From the NCBI GenBank assembly GCA_902782945.1, contig CACZOU010000002.1, forward strand, positions 1 through 37,179: a stretch of DNA of 37,179 nucleotides, in the 5' to 3' direction. The translations under genes were made by a program, and so were the position numbers. Numbering within the stretch: the first letter of the stretch is position 1; every line of letters starts with the position of its first letter. Of this stretch, positions 16,027-24,075 are shown piece after piece. This DNA comes from an uncultured Methanobacteriaceae archaeon. GTDB lineage: Archaea; Methanobacteriota; Methanobacteria; Methanobacteriales; Methanobacteriaceae. Under the pieces are notes generated by a model. That model saw nothing but the letters and a program-made list of their open reading frames with translations, ran no database searches and was not told the DNA's origin.

Positions 16027-16758
16027 ATGAAAGGTAAAGTAATAGGCGATATATTGGTAGTAAAAAAAGTACCTGATAATTTAGATGAAATACTAAAATT
16101 ACCTTATATCAATAGAGTAGTAAAATTAGGACAAATACATGGTCAGAAAAGAGAACCAGATATTGAAATGATTTATGGTGAAGGTACAGAAACTATCCAT
16201 AAAGAAAACTATTGTAAATTTAAAATAGATGTTGCCAAAGTAATGTGGTCTAAGGGAAATACTGGTGAAAGATTAAGAATGAGTAAGTTACCTGAAAGCG
16301 ATGAAACTATCATAGACATGTTTGCAGGTATTGGATATTTCACAATTCCAATGGCTGTACATTCTAAGCCAAAAAAGATTTATGCTATTGAGATAAATCC
16401 AAATTCTTATGAATTTCTCTGTGAGAACATTAAACTAAATAAAGTAGAAGACATAGTCGAACCAATACTCGGGGATTGTGATTTACAGGATTTTGATCAT
16501 GTTGCTGACAGAGTATTAATGGGATATATTGGTAATACAGAGGATTACCTTGATAGTGGTATACACTATTTAAAAAAAGGTGGAGTATTACATTATCATG
16601 AATCAACTCCAGAGCCAATTTTATTCACAAGACCTGTGGAAAGAGTTAGAAAAGCTGCTGAAAAACAGGGCAGAAGTATAAAAGTATTGAATAAGCGTAA
16701 AATTAAAAAATATTCACCAGGTGTATATCATACAGTTGTAGATATACAAATTAATTAA
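16027..16758 (+). CDS. taw2: Class I SAM enzyme of the Trm5/Tyw2 family, probably Taw2 (wyosine pathway)
   Basis: Taw2 transfers the 3-amino-3-carboxypropyl group of SAM to 4-demethylwyosine at position 37 of tRNA-Phe. The 243-residue protein has the SAM-binding loop DMFAGIGYF (97-105), the strand YAIEINPNS and the fourth-motif region LMGYIGNTEDYLD (about 164-176). That motif differs from the NxPxxA-type motif of Trm5 m1G37 methyltransferases and resembles Tyw2/Taw2, so I prefer Taw2; Trm5 is the alternative. AAGGTAATC precedes the ATG and mmp10 ends 14 bases earlier. The last eight bases overlap convergent cofG. Confidence 0.8.
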   Translation: MKGKVIGDILVVKKVPDNLDEILKLPYINRVVKLGQIHGQKREPDIEMIYGEGTETIHKENYCKFKIDVAKVMWSKGNTGERLRMSKLPESDETIIDMFAGIGYFTIPMAVHSKPKKIYAIEINPNSYEFLCENIKLNKVEDIVEPILGDCDLQDFDHVADRVLMGYIGNTEDYLDSGIHYLKKGGVLHYHESTPEPILFTRPVERVRKAAEKQGRSIKVLNKRKIKKYSPGVYHTVVDIQIN

Positions 16759-17851
16759 TTTCAATTCTTTTTTGAAGTTTTAATGCTTTTTTTAATATAT
16801 TTTCATTTAAATATTTTTCATTGATGTATTTCTTGTATACTGGTAATCTTTCTTCTAATTTAAAGTTTATACTGTTTAGTTCTCTTTCCAGTTCTGTGAT
16901 TTTAGGCCATGGTTCGTCAGGATTAACGTAGTCTTTAGTTATTGGTGAAATTCCACCTATATCATCAGCTCCGACTATTGTAAATATGGACATTAATTTT
17001 TGATTAAGATTTGGTGGTATTTGTATACTTACATCGGGAAACATTATGTGTGCTAGTATTGTTAGTTTTATTAATTCTGTTACTGGTGGCTCTGGATAGT
17101 TTTCCATTGCAATTCCTGTTTTTGGTTTGAAATTTTGTATTATTATTTCTTGGATGTGCTGGTATTTATCCTGTATTTCTCTTATCTTGAATAATGATTC
17201 TATGCGGTCATCCATAGTTTCTCCGATTCCTATTAATAGTCCTGTTGTGAATGGTATGTTTTCTTTTCCTGCATCTGTTATATATTTGATTCTTTTTTTA
17301 GGATTTTTTCCTGGACTGTCTTTATGTGCTACTGTTTTTAGTAAGTGTTTATTTGTTGTTTCTAACATTAATCCCATTGATGCATTTACCTGTGATAATC
17401 GTGCTAAATCCTCACGTGATATTATGCCCATGTTAGTGTGGGGTAATATGTCATAGTTGTCTAGTGTATTTTTTGATAGTTTGTATACATAGTCTACCAT
17501 TGTTTCACAGTTGTATTCTTTTAGTTTTTCTTGTACTGGTTCTGTTTTATCTGCTGATTCTCCAAAGGTGAATAGTGCTTCTGTACAATCATATTTCACG
17601 CCTTCTTCTATGATTGTTTTTACTTCTTTTTCATTCATTAACAGATAATCGGATTCTTCTGGTGTTTGTTTAAATGTGCAGTACCCACAATTATTATTAC
17701 AGATGTGTGTTATTGGTAGAAATACATTACGTGAATATGTAATATTTTTATTAGGCCTATCTTGATTGATTTTTTTTATTATGTCAAGTATATCTATAAC
17801 ATCTAATTCTAGTATTTTTTTAGCTTCATTTTTTGATATGATAGAATTCAT
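16751..17851 (-). CDS. cofG: FO synthase subunit CofG (7,8-didemethyl-8-hydroxy-5-deazariboflavin synthase)
   Basis: CofG is the radical SAM subunit that, with CofH, forms the deazaflavin chromophore FO of coenzyme F420. The 366-residue protein has the cluster motif CNNNCGYC (C51, C55, C58) and the family blocks FTFGESADKT, LPHTNMGIIS, GLLIGIGETMDDR and GADDIGGISPITKDYVNP. The ATG at 17851 is preferred over a GTG at 17860, because that GTG is part of the ribosome site GTGA. CofH is not nearby; in archaea the two are usually separate genes. Its promoter (TATA region about 17868-17882) sits in the 54-base gap after the upstream gene. Confidence 0.94.
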   Translation of the reverse strand: MNSIISKNEAKKILELDVIDILDIIKKINQDRPNKNITYSRNVFLPITHICNNNCGYCTFKQTPEESDYLLMNEKEVKTIIEEGVKYDCTEALFTFGESADKTEPVQEKLKEYNCETMVDYVYKLSKNTLDNYDILPHTNMGIISREDLARLSQVNASMGLMLETTNKHLLKTVAHKDSPGKNPKKRIKYITDAGKENIPFTTGLLIGIGETMDDRIESLFKIREIQDKYQHIQEIIIQNFKPKTGIAMENYPEPPVTELIKLTILAHIMFPDVSIQIPPNLNQKLMSIFTIVGADDIGGISPITKDYVNPDEPWPKITELERELNSINFKLEERLPVYKKYINEKYLNENILKKALKLQKRIEIN

Positions 17852-17883
17852 AAAAATCACGTTTATATGTAAATATAATATAA

Positions 17884-17902
17884 TGATAAAAAAAGAGGGA
17901 AG
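17884..17902 (-). terminator. C-rich plus T-run terminator of the mptA operon
   Basis: Just after the stop at 17906, reading leftward, TTCCCTC is followed by seven T. It has the same form as the plus-strand terminators and lies directly on top of the cofG promoter. Confidence 0.55.
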
Positions 17903-17905
17903 AAT

Positions 17906-18355
17906 TTATTTTTCTAGTGGATGTACTTTGACAACCATTGCTTCTACAAACATTGGTCCAACTCCAGATTTATCCATCCACATTACAACATAAGTTGCTA
18001 TATCCTCTATTTCTCCTACAAGATAATCTGCTTCAAAGCCTGTTATCTCAAATGTATGTTTTAATTTTTCAATTCCTGCAATTCCATGAGATTCATCAAA
18101 GACGTCAGTTGTTTTTCTAAACGTTGCATCAACTTGATCAGTTAATACTCTTGCTTTTTCTGAGTTAACCTGTACCTTTTTTATACCTAAGTCTTTGAAT
18201 AAATTATTTAGTTTTGGTAATATCTCTTCAGGTTTTAGTTTATGTTCTGCTTTTCCTCTGATTATCATTGCCTCAGGGTTATGAACTACTGGTCTTGATC
18301 CCTTGAATGCGCCTAGGTAGTCCATAATTTTTCGTGATAATTCCATTACTTCCAT
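17906..18355 (-). CDS. Conserved methanogen protein of unknown function (possibly DUF2120), coupled to mptA
   Basis: A 149-residue soluble protein without cysteines or membrane segments. I do not recognise a function; the sequence resembles a methanogen family that I believe is DUF2120, but I am not certain. Visible blocks are PEAMIIRGKAEHKLKPEEIL, NSEKARVLTDQVDATF and the C-terminal VVMWMDKSGVGPMFVEAMVV. The ribosome site AGGAG lies inside the mptA stop region, six bases separate the genes, and they share a terminator. A role linked to methanopterin synthesis is therefore plausible but unproven. Confidence 0.75.
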   Translation of the reverse strand: MEVMELSRKIMDYLGAFKGSRPVVHNPEAMIIRGKAEHKLKPEEILPKLNNLFKDLGIKKVQVNSEKARVLTDQVDATFRKTTDVFDESHGIAGIEKLKHTFEITGFEADYLVGEIEDIATYVVMWMDKSGVGPMFVEAMVVKVHPLEK

Positions 18356-18361
18356 TTTATT

Positions 18362-19309
18362 TTACTCCTGCATGTTTTCCTGTCTTAATTCACCAAATGA
18401 TGCTACTTTTTCTGCAAATGCGTTGTGTTGGTGAATACTTTCCTGGTTTACTTGTCTTATTGTAACCATTGAATTATCTGGTAAATTAGGATATTTGTTT
18501 AATAAACCAATTACCATGTTACGTACACAATCTTCCACAAATACAGGGTTTTGATGTGCATTAGTTACTATTCTATTTTCATCTGGTCTTTTTAATATTT
18601 CACATACTGGTGAACTCATAGATTCCTGTATGATACTTATTAAATCATCAACGTTAACTTCTTGATTCTCAGATACTTCCAGTAATATTGTACCAATTCC
18701 CCTCTGATTATGTGAAGCAAATGTAACTGTTTTTAATACTTTTTCAGTTGTTTCTTTATCTAGGAATTCTAGTAATTTTTCTTTTGAATCTTTTTCTACT
18801 GATTCCTGTGCACATGGACATACTGTCATTCCTACTACTTCAGCTCCTATCATTTTTTTAACGTTTATTGTTCCATCCTCGTTTTTATGTGCTACTGCTC
18901 TTGAAATGATTTGTGTTGTTTCCTGTGTTTTCTTTTTTGTTACTGGTGATAGTTTGTTTATTATATATTCACTTTTTGCTTCTGTTTCTGCATTAACTGC
19001 ATATTCATGTTTTTCAAGTAATTTTTTTACTAGATTTGCACATATTGTTTCAATATGTATTTCTGGTTCATTTGTTGCTTCATCTACTATTTCTGATATT
19101 GCCTCAGGATTTCTTGACATGTGTACTCCTTTTTGAGTACTTGGTAAATCTACAAATGCATCAAATGTTGGTAATAATATTATTGGACGCTTATTACCAC
19201 TGCGTTCTATCTTCAATAACTTCTTAACACCTGTAACACCAACTCTTGTTAATGAAATAGGTGCAGATGGTTGTTTATCCTGTGTATCTGGAAATTCAGG
19301 AACTGACAT
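18362..19309 (-). CDS. mptA: GTP cyclohydrolase MptA (type IB/FolE2 family)
   Basis: MptA is the Fe(II)-dependent GTP cyclohydrolase that makes 7,8-dihydro-D-neopterin 2',3'-cyclic phosphate, the first step of tetrahydromethanopterin synthesis. The 315-residue protein has the family blocks PISLTRVGVTGVKKL, DAFVDLPSTQKGVHMSR (with H63) and MTVCPCAQE (C164, C166), followed by a FASHNQRG segment. AGGAG precedes the ATG. A TATA box reading leftward (GTTATATTTG, 19389-19398) lies about 80 bases upstream. Confidence 0.95.
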   Translation of the reverse strand: MSVPEFPDTQDKQPSAPISLTRVGVTGVKKLLKIERSGNKRPIILLPTFDAFVDLPSTQKGVHMSRNPEAISEIVDEATNEPEIHIETICANLVKKLLEKHEYAVNAETEAKSEYIINKLSPVTKKKTQETTQIISRAVAHKNEDGTINVKKMIGAEVVGMTVCPCAQESVEKDSKEKLLEFLDKETTEKVLKTVTFASHNQRGIGTILLEVSENQEVNVDDLISIIQESMSSPVCEILKRPDENRIVTNAHQNPVFVEDCVRNMVIGLLNKYPNLPDNSMVTIRQVNQESIHQHNAFAEKVASFGELRQENMQE

Positions 19310-19388
19310 TATCTAAACTCCTCTCCTCTTAAGTTCTTAAAAAATAATAATTTTCTACTATAATCTATTATTTGATATTTATCATATT

Positions 19389-19398
19389 CAAATATAAC
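19389..19398 (-). promoter_or_regulatory. Promoter of the mptA operon
   Basis: GTTATATTTG on the minus strand has TATA character and lies 80-90 bases before the mptA ATG. It is separated from the Lrp gene stop by T-rich stretches (reverse complements of about 19424-19440 and 19503-19520) that probably terminate the Lrp transcript. Confidence 0.45.
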
Positions 19399-19536
19399 CC
19401 ATTCCCAAAAAAAATAGATTTTAAAAAAAAAGAAATGGCATTCCCTAAAAAAATTGTAAAATATTAACTACTATAAACTAAATTAATTACAAAAATTAGC
19501 TATTAATTAAAAAAAAGATAAGTAAAAAGAAAACGA

Positions 19537-20046
19537 TTAATCCTCAAAATTAATCATAGAGGTATTTAATTCCTCTTTAACTATATTTAATACAGTTTGA
19601 GTGTAAGATCTAATTACAGTATCTTCTTTTAATAATAATTTAATAAACTTGTTAAGTTCAAATGTGTTTCTAAACTTAGCTATAACTATACCGTCAAATT
19701 GTCCGGTAACATCATAAACTGCTAATAAATTATCTTTAAATTCCTCTTTATCAGTTAAAAAGGATACTGAACCTCCTTTGATTTCTAATCCTATTATAGC
19801 TGTAAGAGTATAACCTAGTTTTTCATGATTAATTACTGGAACAAATTTATTAATTATACCTGTTTTTGTTAGTTTATCTACCCTGTTATGGACGGTACCT
19901 ACTGAAACACCTAATTCTCTTGATATTTTCCTATAAGATTTACGGCCATCATCGCTTAATAATTCCAATATTTTTTTATCCAAATTATCCATAGATAGAG
20001 CTAAATTTTCAGGTTCTTCCTCAAAAACATTATATTCTTCCTTCAT
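19537..20046 (-). CDS. Lrp/AsnC family transcriptional regulator
   Basis: A 169-residue DNA-binding regulator. After an acidic N-terminal tail of about 18 residues comes the Lrp helix-turn-helix (LDKKILELLSDDGRKSYRKI then LGVSVGTVHNRVDKLTKTGI, about residues 22-63), followed by a RAM ligand-binding domain (about 85-160). Lrp-type proteins usually act as dimers or octamers that sense amino acids, and are often autoregulatory. The ATG at 20046 is used because no ribosome site precedes the internal methionine at residue 19. It is monocistronic. Target and ligand are unknown. Confidence 0.92.
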   Translation of the reverse strand: MKEEYNVFEEEPENLALSMDNLDKKILELLSDDGRKSYRKISRELGVSVGTVHNRVDKLTKTGIINKFVPVINHEKLGYTLTAIIGLEIKGGSVSFLTDKEEFKDNLLAVYDVTGQFDGIVIAKFRNTFELNKFIKLLLKEDTVIRSYTQTVLNIVKEELNTSMINFED

Positions 20047-20115
20047 GATTTACCACAGCTCTTATTTTATCTTAATCTTTAATAAATAATTGTATATGTT
20101 GTTTTTTATTCCAAC

Positions 20116-20159
20116 AAGTATTTTAAAATTATTTAAAAATAAAATTAGAATACTAATTT
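20116..20159 (-). promoter_or_regulatory. Promoter and candidate operator of the Lrp-like gene
   Basis: A TATA-like A/T stretch (about 20116-20138, read leftward) is preceded by a perfect inverted repeat AAATTAG-AATA-CTAATTT (20142-20159, 7-bp arms, 4-base centre). The repeat sits where a BRE-overlapping operator would be and suits a dimeric Lrp-type protein, suggesting autoregulation. Confidence 0.4.
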
Positions 20160-20533
20160 AAATTTTTACAATTATCGTTACTCTTATTATAACTATCACT
20201 ATTTATATACTTTTTTAAAAAAATGAACAATTTTATAAATTATGTAAATTATTTTCAAAATATTTCTAATGATATAGAACAGATTTTATAAAAAACTATG
20301 ATAAATTACAATTTTTAATAATAATCCTGGATTTAATAAAACGAATAAATCAAAGAAATTCAGAGTATTAACTAAAAAAAATACATATAATCGTCCTAAA
20401 TTATGAATAAATTATAATTTAATCTTTGATAAATCCATAGCTAGTTATACTTAAAATAACATTTGAACAATAACTAATTCCAATCTAATAAAAAAAAATA
20501 TTTTAAATTACCATAATATTAAAAGGTTTAAAA
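20160..20533. other. Long AT-rich divergent intergenic region
   Basis: This stretch between the Lrp-like gene and the gene at 20595 contains no ORF or RNA gene I can support. A second leftward TATA-like sequence (reverse complement of about 20198-20212) occurs about 150 bases before the Lrp ATG. Confidence 0.4.
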
Positions 20534-20592
20534 AAATATATATTAACTAAAAGATTATTGATATTTAATCTAATTAACAAAATGGTGAACTT
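20534..20592 (+). promoter_or_regulatory. Promoter and ribosome site of the gene at 20595
   Basis: AAATATATATTAAC (20534-20547) is a strong TATA box. GGTGA at 20584-20588 lies six bases before the ATG and fixes the start. Confidence 0.55.
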
Positions 20593-20594
20593 TA

Positions 20595-21287
20595 ATGAAA
20601 TGGTATGCAGGATTTATAATTATCATTGTTCTATTAGTAGGTATCGTATTTGTCGCATCAGAACAAACGTCTGATGATGTTCAACCTCTAGGTCGACTTG
20701 CATTCGTAAAAATTGCAAATCCTGATATGTATCCAGGTCACGTTCATGCAAATTTATTAGCACAATATGCAGAGGAACGTGGCTCTAAATGTGCAATTGT
20801 TATACATTACGCGGGAAGTTCAAATTATAGAAATTTCATGAATGGTAATGTGTATATTATCGAAATGGCATTCATGGATACTGCTGGAGCTCAAGTAAAT
20901 ATTGACTGGGGACAAGTACTAGATTATGGTATTAATGGAGTTCCTGATGATAAATGGAACTATAAAGTAGATGGTCAAATATTCGATAATTATGATGATG
21001 CATGGGCACAAGTAATGACTATGGCAAAAGACCATGGACAGGAAGGTCCAATACCAATGGTATGGCACGGAACTGTACGTCAGGGAAGTATATTTATAAA
21101 CCCTGGATGTGGATTCCCATTATATTACCAAATCTGTTGTAAACAATTCGGACACTTTAGTGGAGCAGTTCATGCACTGACAGGATTCCTATTCCCATAC
21201 TTCAATAATCCATATAGATCATATGAGATACAGCATGCATCAGAATTACAATATTATTACACTCATAACATGTTAAATTATGAATAA
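20595..21287 (+). CDS. Unrecognised membrane-anchored extracellular protein
   Basis: I do not recognise this 230-residue protein. Residues 4-21 form a single hydrophobic segment after MKW, followed by a short acidic linker, so it is probably anchored with its main domain outside the cell. The mature part is unusually rich in aromatic residues (Tyr, Phe, Trp) and His, with repeated DDxW-type segments (VPDDKWNYK, YDDAWAQVM), a PMVWHGTVRQGSIFINPGCG block and four cysteines (one early, one in PGCG, an adjacent pair in ICCKQ). It has a strong promoter and terminator of its own, so it is a real monocistronic gene, perhaps lineage-specific. Confidence 0.8.
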   Translation: MKWYAGFIIIIVLLVGIVFVASEQTSDDVQPLGRLAFVKIANPDMYPGHVHANLLAQYAEERGSKCAIVIHYAGSSNYRNFMNGNVYIIEMAFMDTAGAQVNIDWGQVLDYGINGVPDDKWNYKVDGQIFDNYDDAWAQVMTMAKDHGQEGPIPMVWHGTVRQGSIFINPGCGFPLYYQICCKQFGHFSGAVHALTGFLFPYFNNPYRSYEIQHASELQYYYTHNMLNYE

Positions 21288-21340
21288 ATAATATTAATGA
21301 AAAAATAATTTCTACTAACGAAAAAAAATAAACATATTAA

Positions 21341-21360
21341 CCTTCCTTCTTACTTTTTTT
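21341..21360 (+). terminator. C-rich plus T-run terminator after the gene at 20595
   Basis: CCTTCCTTCTTAC followed by seven T, about 55 bases after the stop. No hairpin. Confidence 0.55.
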
Positions 21361-21386
21361 GAAAGAAAATTAACTTATGCTATTTT

Positions 21387-21402
21387 AATAAAAAAAGAGT
21401 AT
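21387..21402 (-). terminator. T-run terminator after trm1
   Basis: Read leftward, ACTCTTTTTTTATT lies about 25 bases after the trm1 stop at 21425. It is placed tail to tail with the preceding plus-strand terminator. Confidence 0.5.
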
Positions 21403-21424
21403 TTAATATTAGAATTAATAAAAC

Positions 21425-22597
21425 TTATACATCATTACCTAGTTTTTCTTCTTTAACATCTAATATTAATTGTTTTAATTCCTCTAAAGGCATATCTGTT
21501 CTCATACCAGTTAATTTAAAGTGTGTTCTTGATATGAAATAACCTCTCTTATCTATTTCATCAATTACATCATTTATCTTAGGAGAACTGATTTTTAAAT
21601 TCTTACAAATCTTATGAATATCATAGAATGTAACAGGACCATCTGCTTCATCATAACATTTATGGAATAATTTTAGCAAGTCATCTTTTTTATTTAATTT
21701 TAAGGACTCTGCCATGTTTATCATTCCTTCTAAAAATTCCTTATCCCATATATCACCAAGCCATAATGGACCAGCAACATTATATTTAGCTCCACATATA
21801 GGACAATTTTCAGGAATACTTGGTGCATATCCATGTATTGTTTCTCTGTGAAGACACTCTGGACAATGAGCAATAAATCCAATATTATCCAATGACTGAT
21901 TAGTCTTCTTACCCCCACGTTTAACTATAGCATATATTCTCATATAATGCTCTGTACTATGTGAAAACAGGATGTGTAAATATTTCTGATTAACTGCAAG
22001 ATTTCTGGCCATTGCTGCTGCTAGAATTCTAATACCATTTTCATGACAATATTCAGTTTTCTGAGGTTCAGCACCATATTTTCTAAGACAAGGATCATGA
22101 TATGTTCCACATAATGCGGATGTATCAGTAGCACTAATACATATTAATCCACCGGGTCTTATATTAGCTGCTGTAGATTGTAGAAACATGGCTGGTGTAC
22201 CAAATGGATCAATATCAACAACATCAAACAATCCCTTATTAGATTGTAGTAATATGTTAGCATCATTTTTTTCAACTTCAACATTAGAAATATCATTTAA
22301 TTCCATGTTACTTCTTGCTATTTCAACTGCAAGAGGATTTACATCCCCTACAACAACATGGTTAACGCCTGGTATCTCCTTGGAATATCTTGCACCTCTA
22401 ATACCAGTACCACCAAAGGCGTCGCATATACTAATATCATGGTCTACCAGTTTTCTATACTGATTTATTACAACAACAGATATGTCTCTATTCATTTCCA
22501 TTACAGGATTATAGAAAACAGGAGCCTTTGCTGATACTTTTTCAAAATCAGGCACTTCTATTTTAACTAATCCTTCTTCAATTATATGTGTATCCAT
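21425..22597 (-). CDS. trm1: tRNA (guanine26-N2)-dimethyltransferase Trm1
   Basis: Trm1 makes N2,N2-dimethylguanosine at position 26 of tRNAs using SAM. The 390-residue protein has the SAM loop DAFGGTGIRG (59-68), the acidic strand VVGDVNPLAVEIAR, the catalytic-site segment DIDPFGTP (128-135) and a C-terminal zinc site with CPEC (C245, C248) and CPIC (C265, C268). A C-terminal winged-helix-like region follows. GGATGT lies upstream of the ATG. The gene is monocistronic. Confidence 0.95.
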   Translation of the reverse strand: MDTHIIEEGLVKIEVPDFEKVSAKAPVFYNPVMEMNRDISVVVINQYRKLVDHDISICDAFGGTGIRGARYSKEIPGVNHVVVGDVNPLAVEIARSNMELNDISNVEVEKNDANILLQSNKGLFDVVDIDPFGTPAMFLQSTAANIRPGGLICISATDTSALCGTYHDPCLRKYGAEPQKTEYCHENGIRILAAAMARNLAVNQKYLHILFSHSTEHYMRIYAIVKRGGKKTNQSLDNIGFIAHCPECLHRETIHGYAPSIPENCPICGAKYNVAGPLWLGDIWDKEFLEGMINMAESLKLNKKDDLLKLFHKCYDEADGPVTFYDIHKICKNLKISSPKINDVIDEIDKRGYFISRTHFKLTGMRTDMPLEELKQLILDVKEEKLGNDV

Positions 22598-22922
22598 TAA
22601 TCTTACATCCTATAAAATATTTTAAAGTAATATCATGTATTTTCAATAAAATTCTAATATTGTTATATTTATTTAACAAGGATAATAAAAATTAAGTAAA
22701 AGATTTTTATCTATATTTTGATTATATTTTAAAAATTTAGAGTAGATTATATAGGGAAATAAAAAAATTATTATAGATTAAATTAAAAATAATAATACAA
22801 TAATTAATTTTCATTAATAGATTTTTATTTCAACATAATAATAATCTAAAAAATAGGATATAAAGAATTATTTTCATAATTAATTAAGTACTTATCAATT
22901 ATATACTAAAAGAGACGATAAT
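22598..22922. other. Divergent intergenic region trm1 / degT-like gene
   Basis: AT-rich region without supported ORFs or RNA genes. GGATATAAAG at 22856-22865 is the best TATA box for the aminotransferase at 22923, giving a start of transcription near 22888. No long inverted repeat was noticed. Confidence 0.4.
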
Positions 22923-24017
22923 ATGATTAATATAGCAAAACCAATAATACATGATGAAGAAATAGAAGCTGTGACTGAAGTATTGAAATCTGGAATGTTA
23001 GCACAAGGCCCAAAAGTAGACCAGTTCCAAAAAGAGTTTGCAAAATTCGTAGAAGCTGGATATGGAGTTGCAACAAGCTCCGGTACAACAGCACTACACA
23101 CAGCACTAGTTGCAAGTGGAATAAAAGCAGGTGATGAAGTAATAACAACACCATTCACATTTGCAGCAACATCAAATTCAGTATTATATACTGGAGCAAC
23201 ACCAGTATTTGCAGATATAGACCCAAAAACATTCACATTAGATCCTGCTAAAGTAGAAGAAGCAATTACAGATAAAACAAAAGCAATACTACCTGTACAC
23301 TTATATGGACAAAGTGCTGACATGGACCCTATACTTGAACTAGCAGAAGAACATGACTTAACCGTTATTGAAGATGCAGCACAAGCACATGGAACCACTT
23401 ACAAAGGTAAAAAAGTTGGAAGTCTTGGAGACTTTGGATGTTTCAGTTTCTATCCAACAAAAAACATGACCACTGGTGAAGGTGGAATGGTCACAACTAA
23501 TGATGCTGACCTTGCAGAAAAAGCTGGTATGGTAAGAGCTCACGGTGAAAGCAAAAGATACGAACAATCCTTATTAGGATATAATTATAGGATGACAGAC
23601 ATAGCTGCAAGTATCGGATTAGTTCAACTAAAAAGAGTAGATGAATTCAACAAAATCAGAAATGAAAATGCAGCATATTTATCTGAAGGATTAAAAGATG
23701 TTGAAGGCATAACTACTCCTGAAATAGCAGATTATGGTACACACGTATTCCACCAGTACACTATTCGTGTATCAAAAGACAGAGATGCATTCAGAGACTT
23801 CCTAACTAAAAATGAAATAGGAACAGGAGTTCATTATCCAATAGTATTATATAAACAACCATACTACCAAGCACAAGGATTTACTGGAAACTGTCCAGAA
23901 GCAGAACTAGCAGCAAGTCAAGTAATTTCCTTACCTGTACATCCATCATTAACAACTGAGGAACTTGACACAATTATTGAAACTGTTAAAAAAGGTTCTG
24001 AAGAATTATTACAATAA
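22923..24017 (+). CDS. DegT/DnrJ/EryC1/StrS family PLP-dependent sugar aminotransferase
   Basis: A 364-residue fold-type I aminotransferase of the family that aminates nucleotide-linked keto-sugars for surface glycans or glycoproteins. The PLP lysine lies in SFYPTKNMT (K180), the ring-binding aspartate in EDAAQAHG (D151), and the phosphate-binding SSGTTALH at 52-59. The C-terminal [18 protein letters not shown] block is typical. The sugar substrate cannot be read from the sequence and no other sugar-nucleotide genes lie nearby, so I give no symbol. A strong C-rich plus T-run terminator follows, separating it from the next gene. Confidence 0.9.
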   Translation: MINIAKPIIHDEEIEAVTEVLKSGMLAQGPKVDQFQKEFAKFVEAGYGVATSSGTTALHTALVASGIKAGDEVITTPFTFAATSNSVLYTGATPVFADIDPKTFTLDPAKVEEAITDKTKAILPVHLYGQSADMDPILELAEEHDLTVIEDAAQAHGTTYKGKKVGSLGDFGCFSFYPTKNMTTGEGGMVTTNDADLAEKAGMVRAHGESKRYEQSLLGYNYRMTDIAASIGLVQLKRVDEFNKIRNENAAYLSEGLKDVEGITTPEIADYGTHVFHQYTIRVSKDRDAFRDFLTKNEIGTGVHYPIVLYKQPYYQAQGFTGNCPEAELAASQVISLPVHPSLTTEELDTIIETVKKGSEELLQ

Positions 24018-24025
24018 ACTCATCA

Positions 24026-24050
24026 CCCTCCCTACTTTTTTTCTTTTATT
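24026..24050 (+). terminator. C-rich plus T-run terminator after the degT-like gene
   Basis: CACCCTCCCTAC followed by seven T and a further T-rich stretch, starting nine bases after the stop. Confidence 0.6.
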
Positions 24051-24075
24051 CAATTAATAGGATAATGTTTTAACT

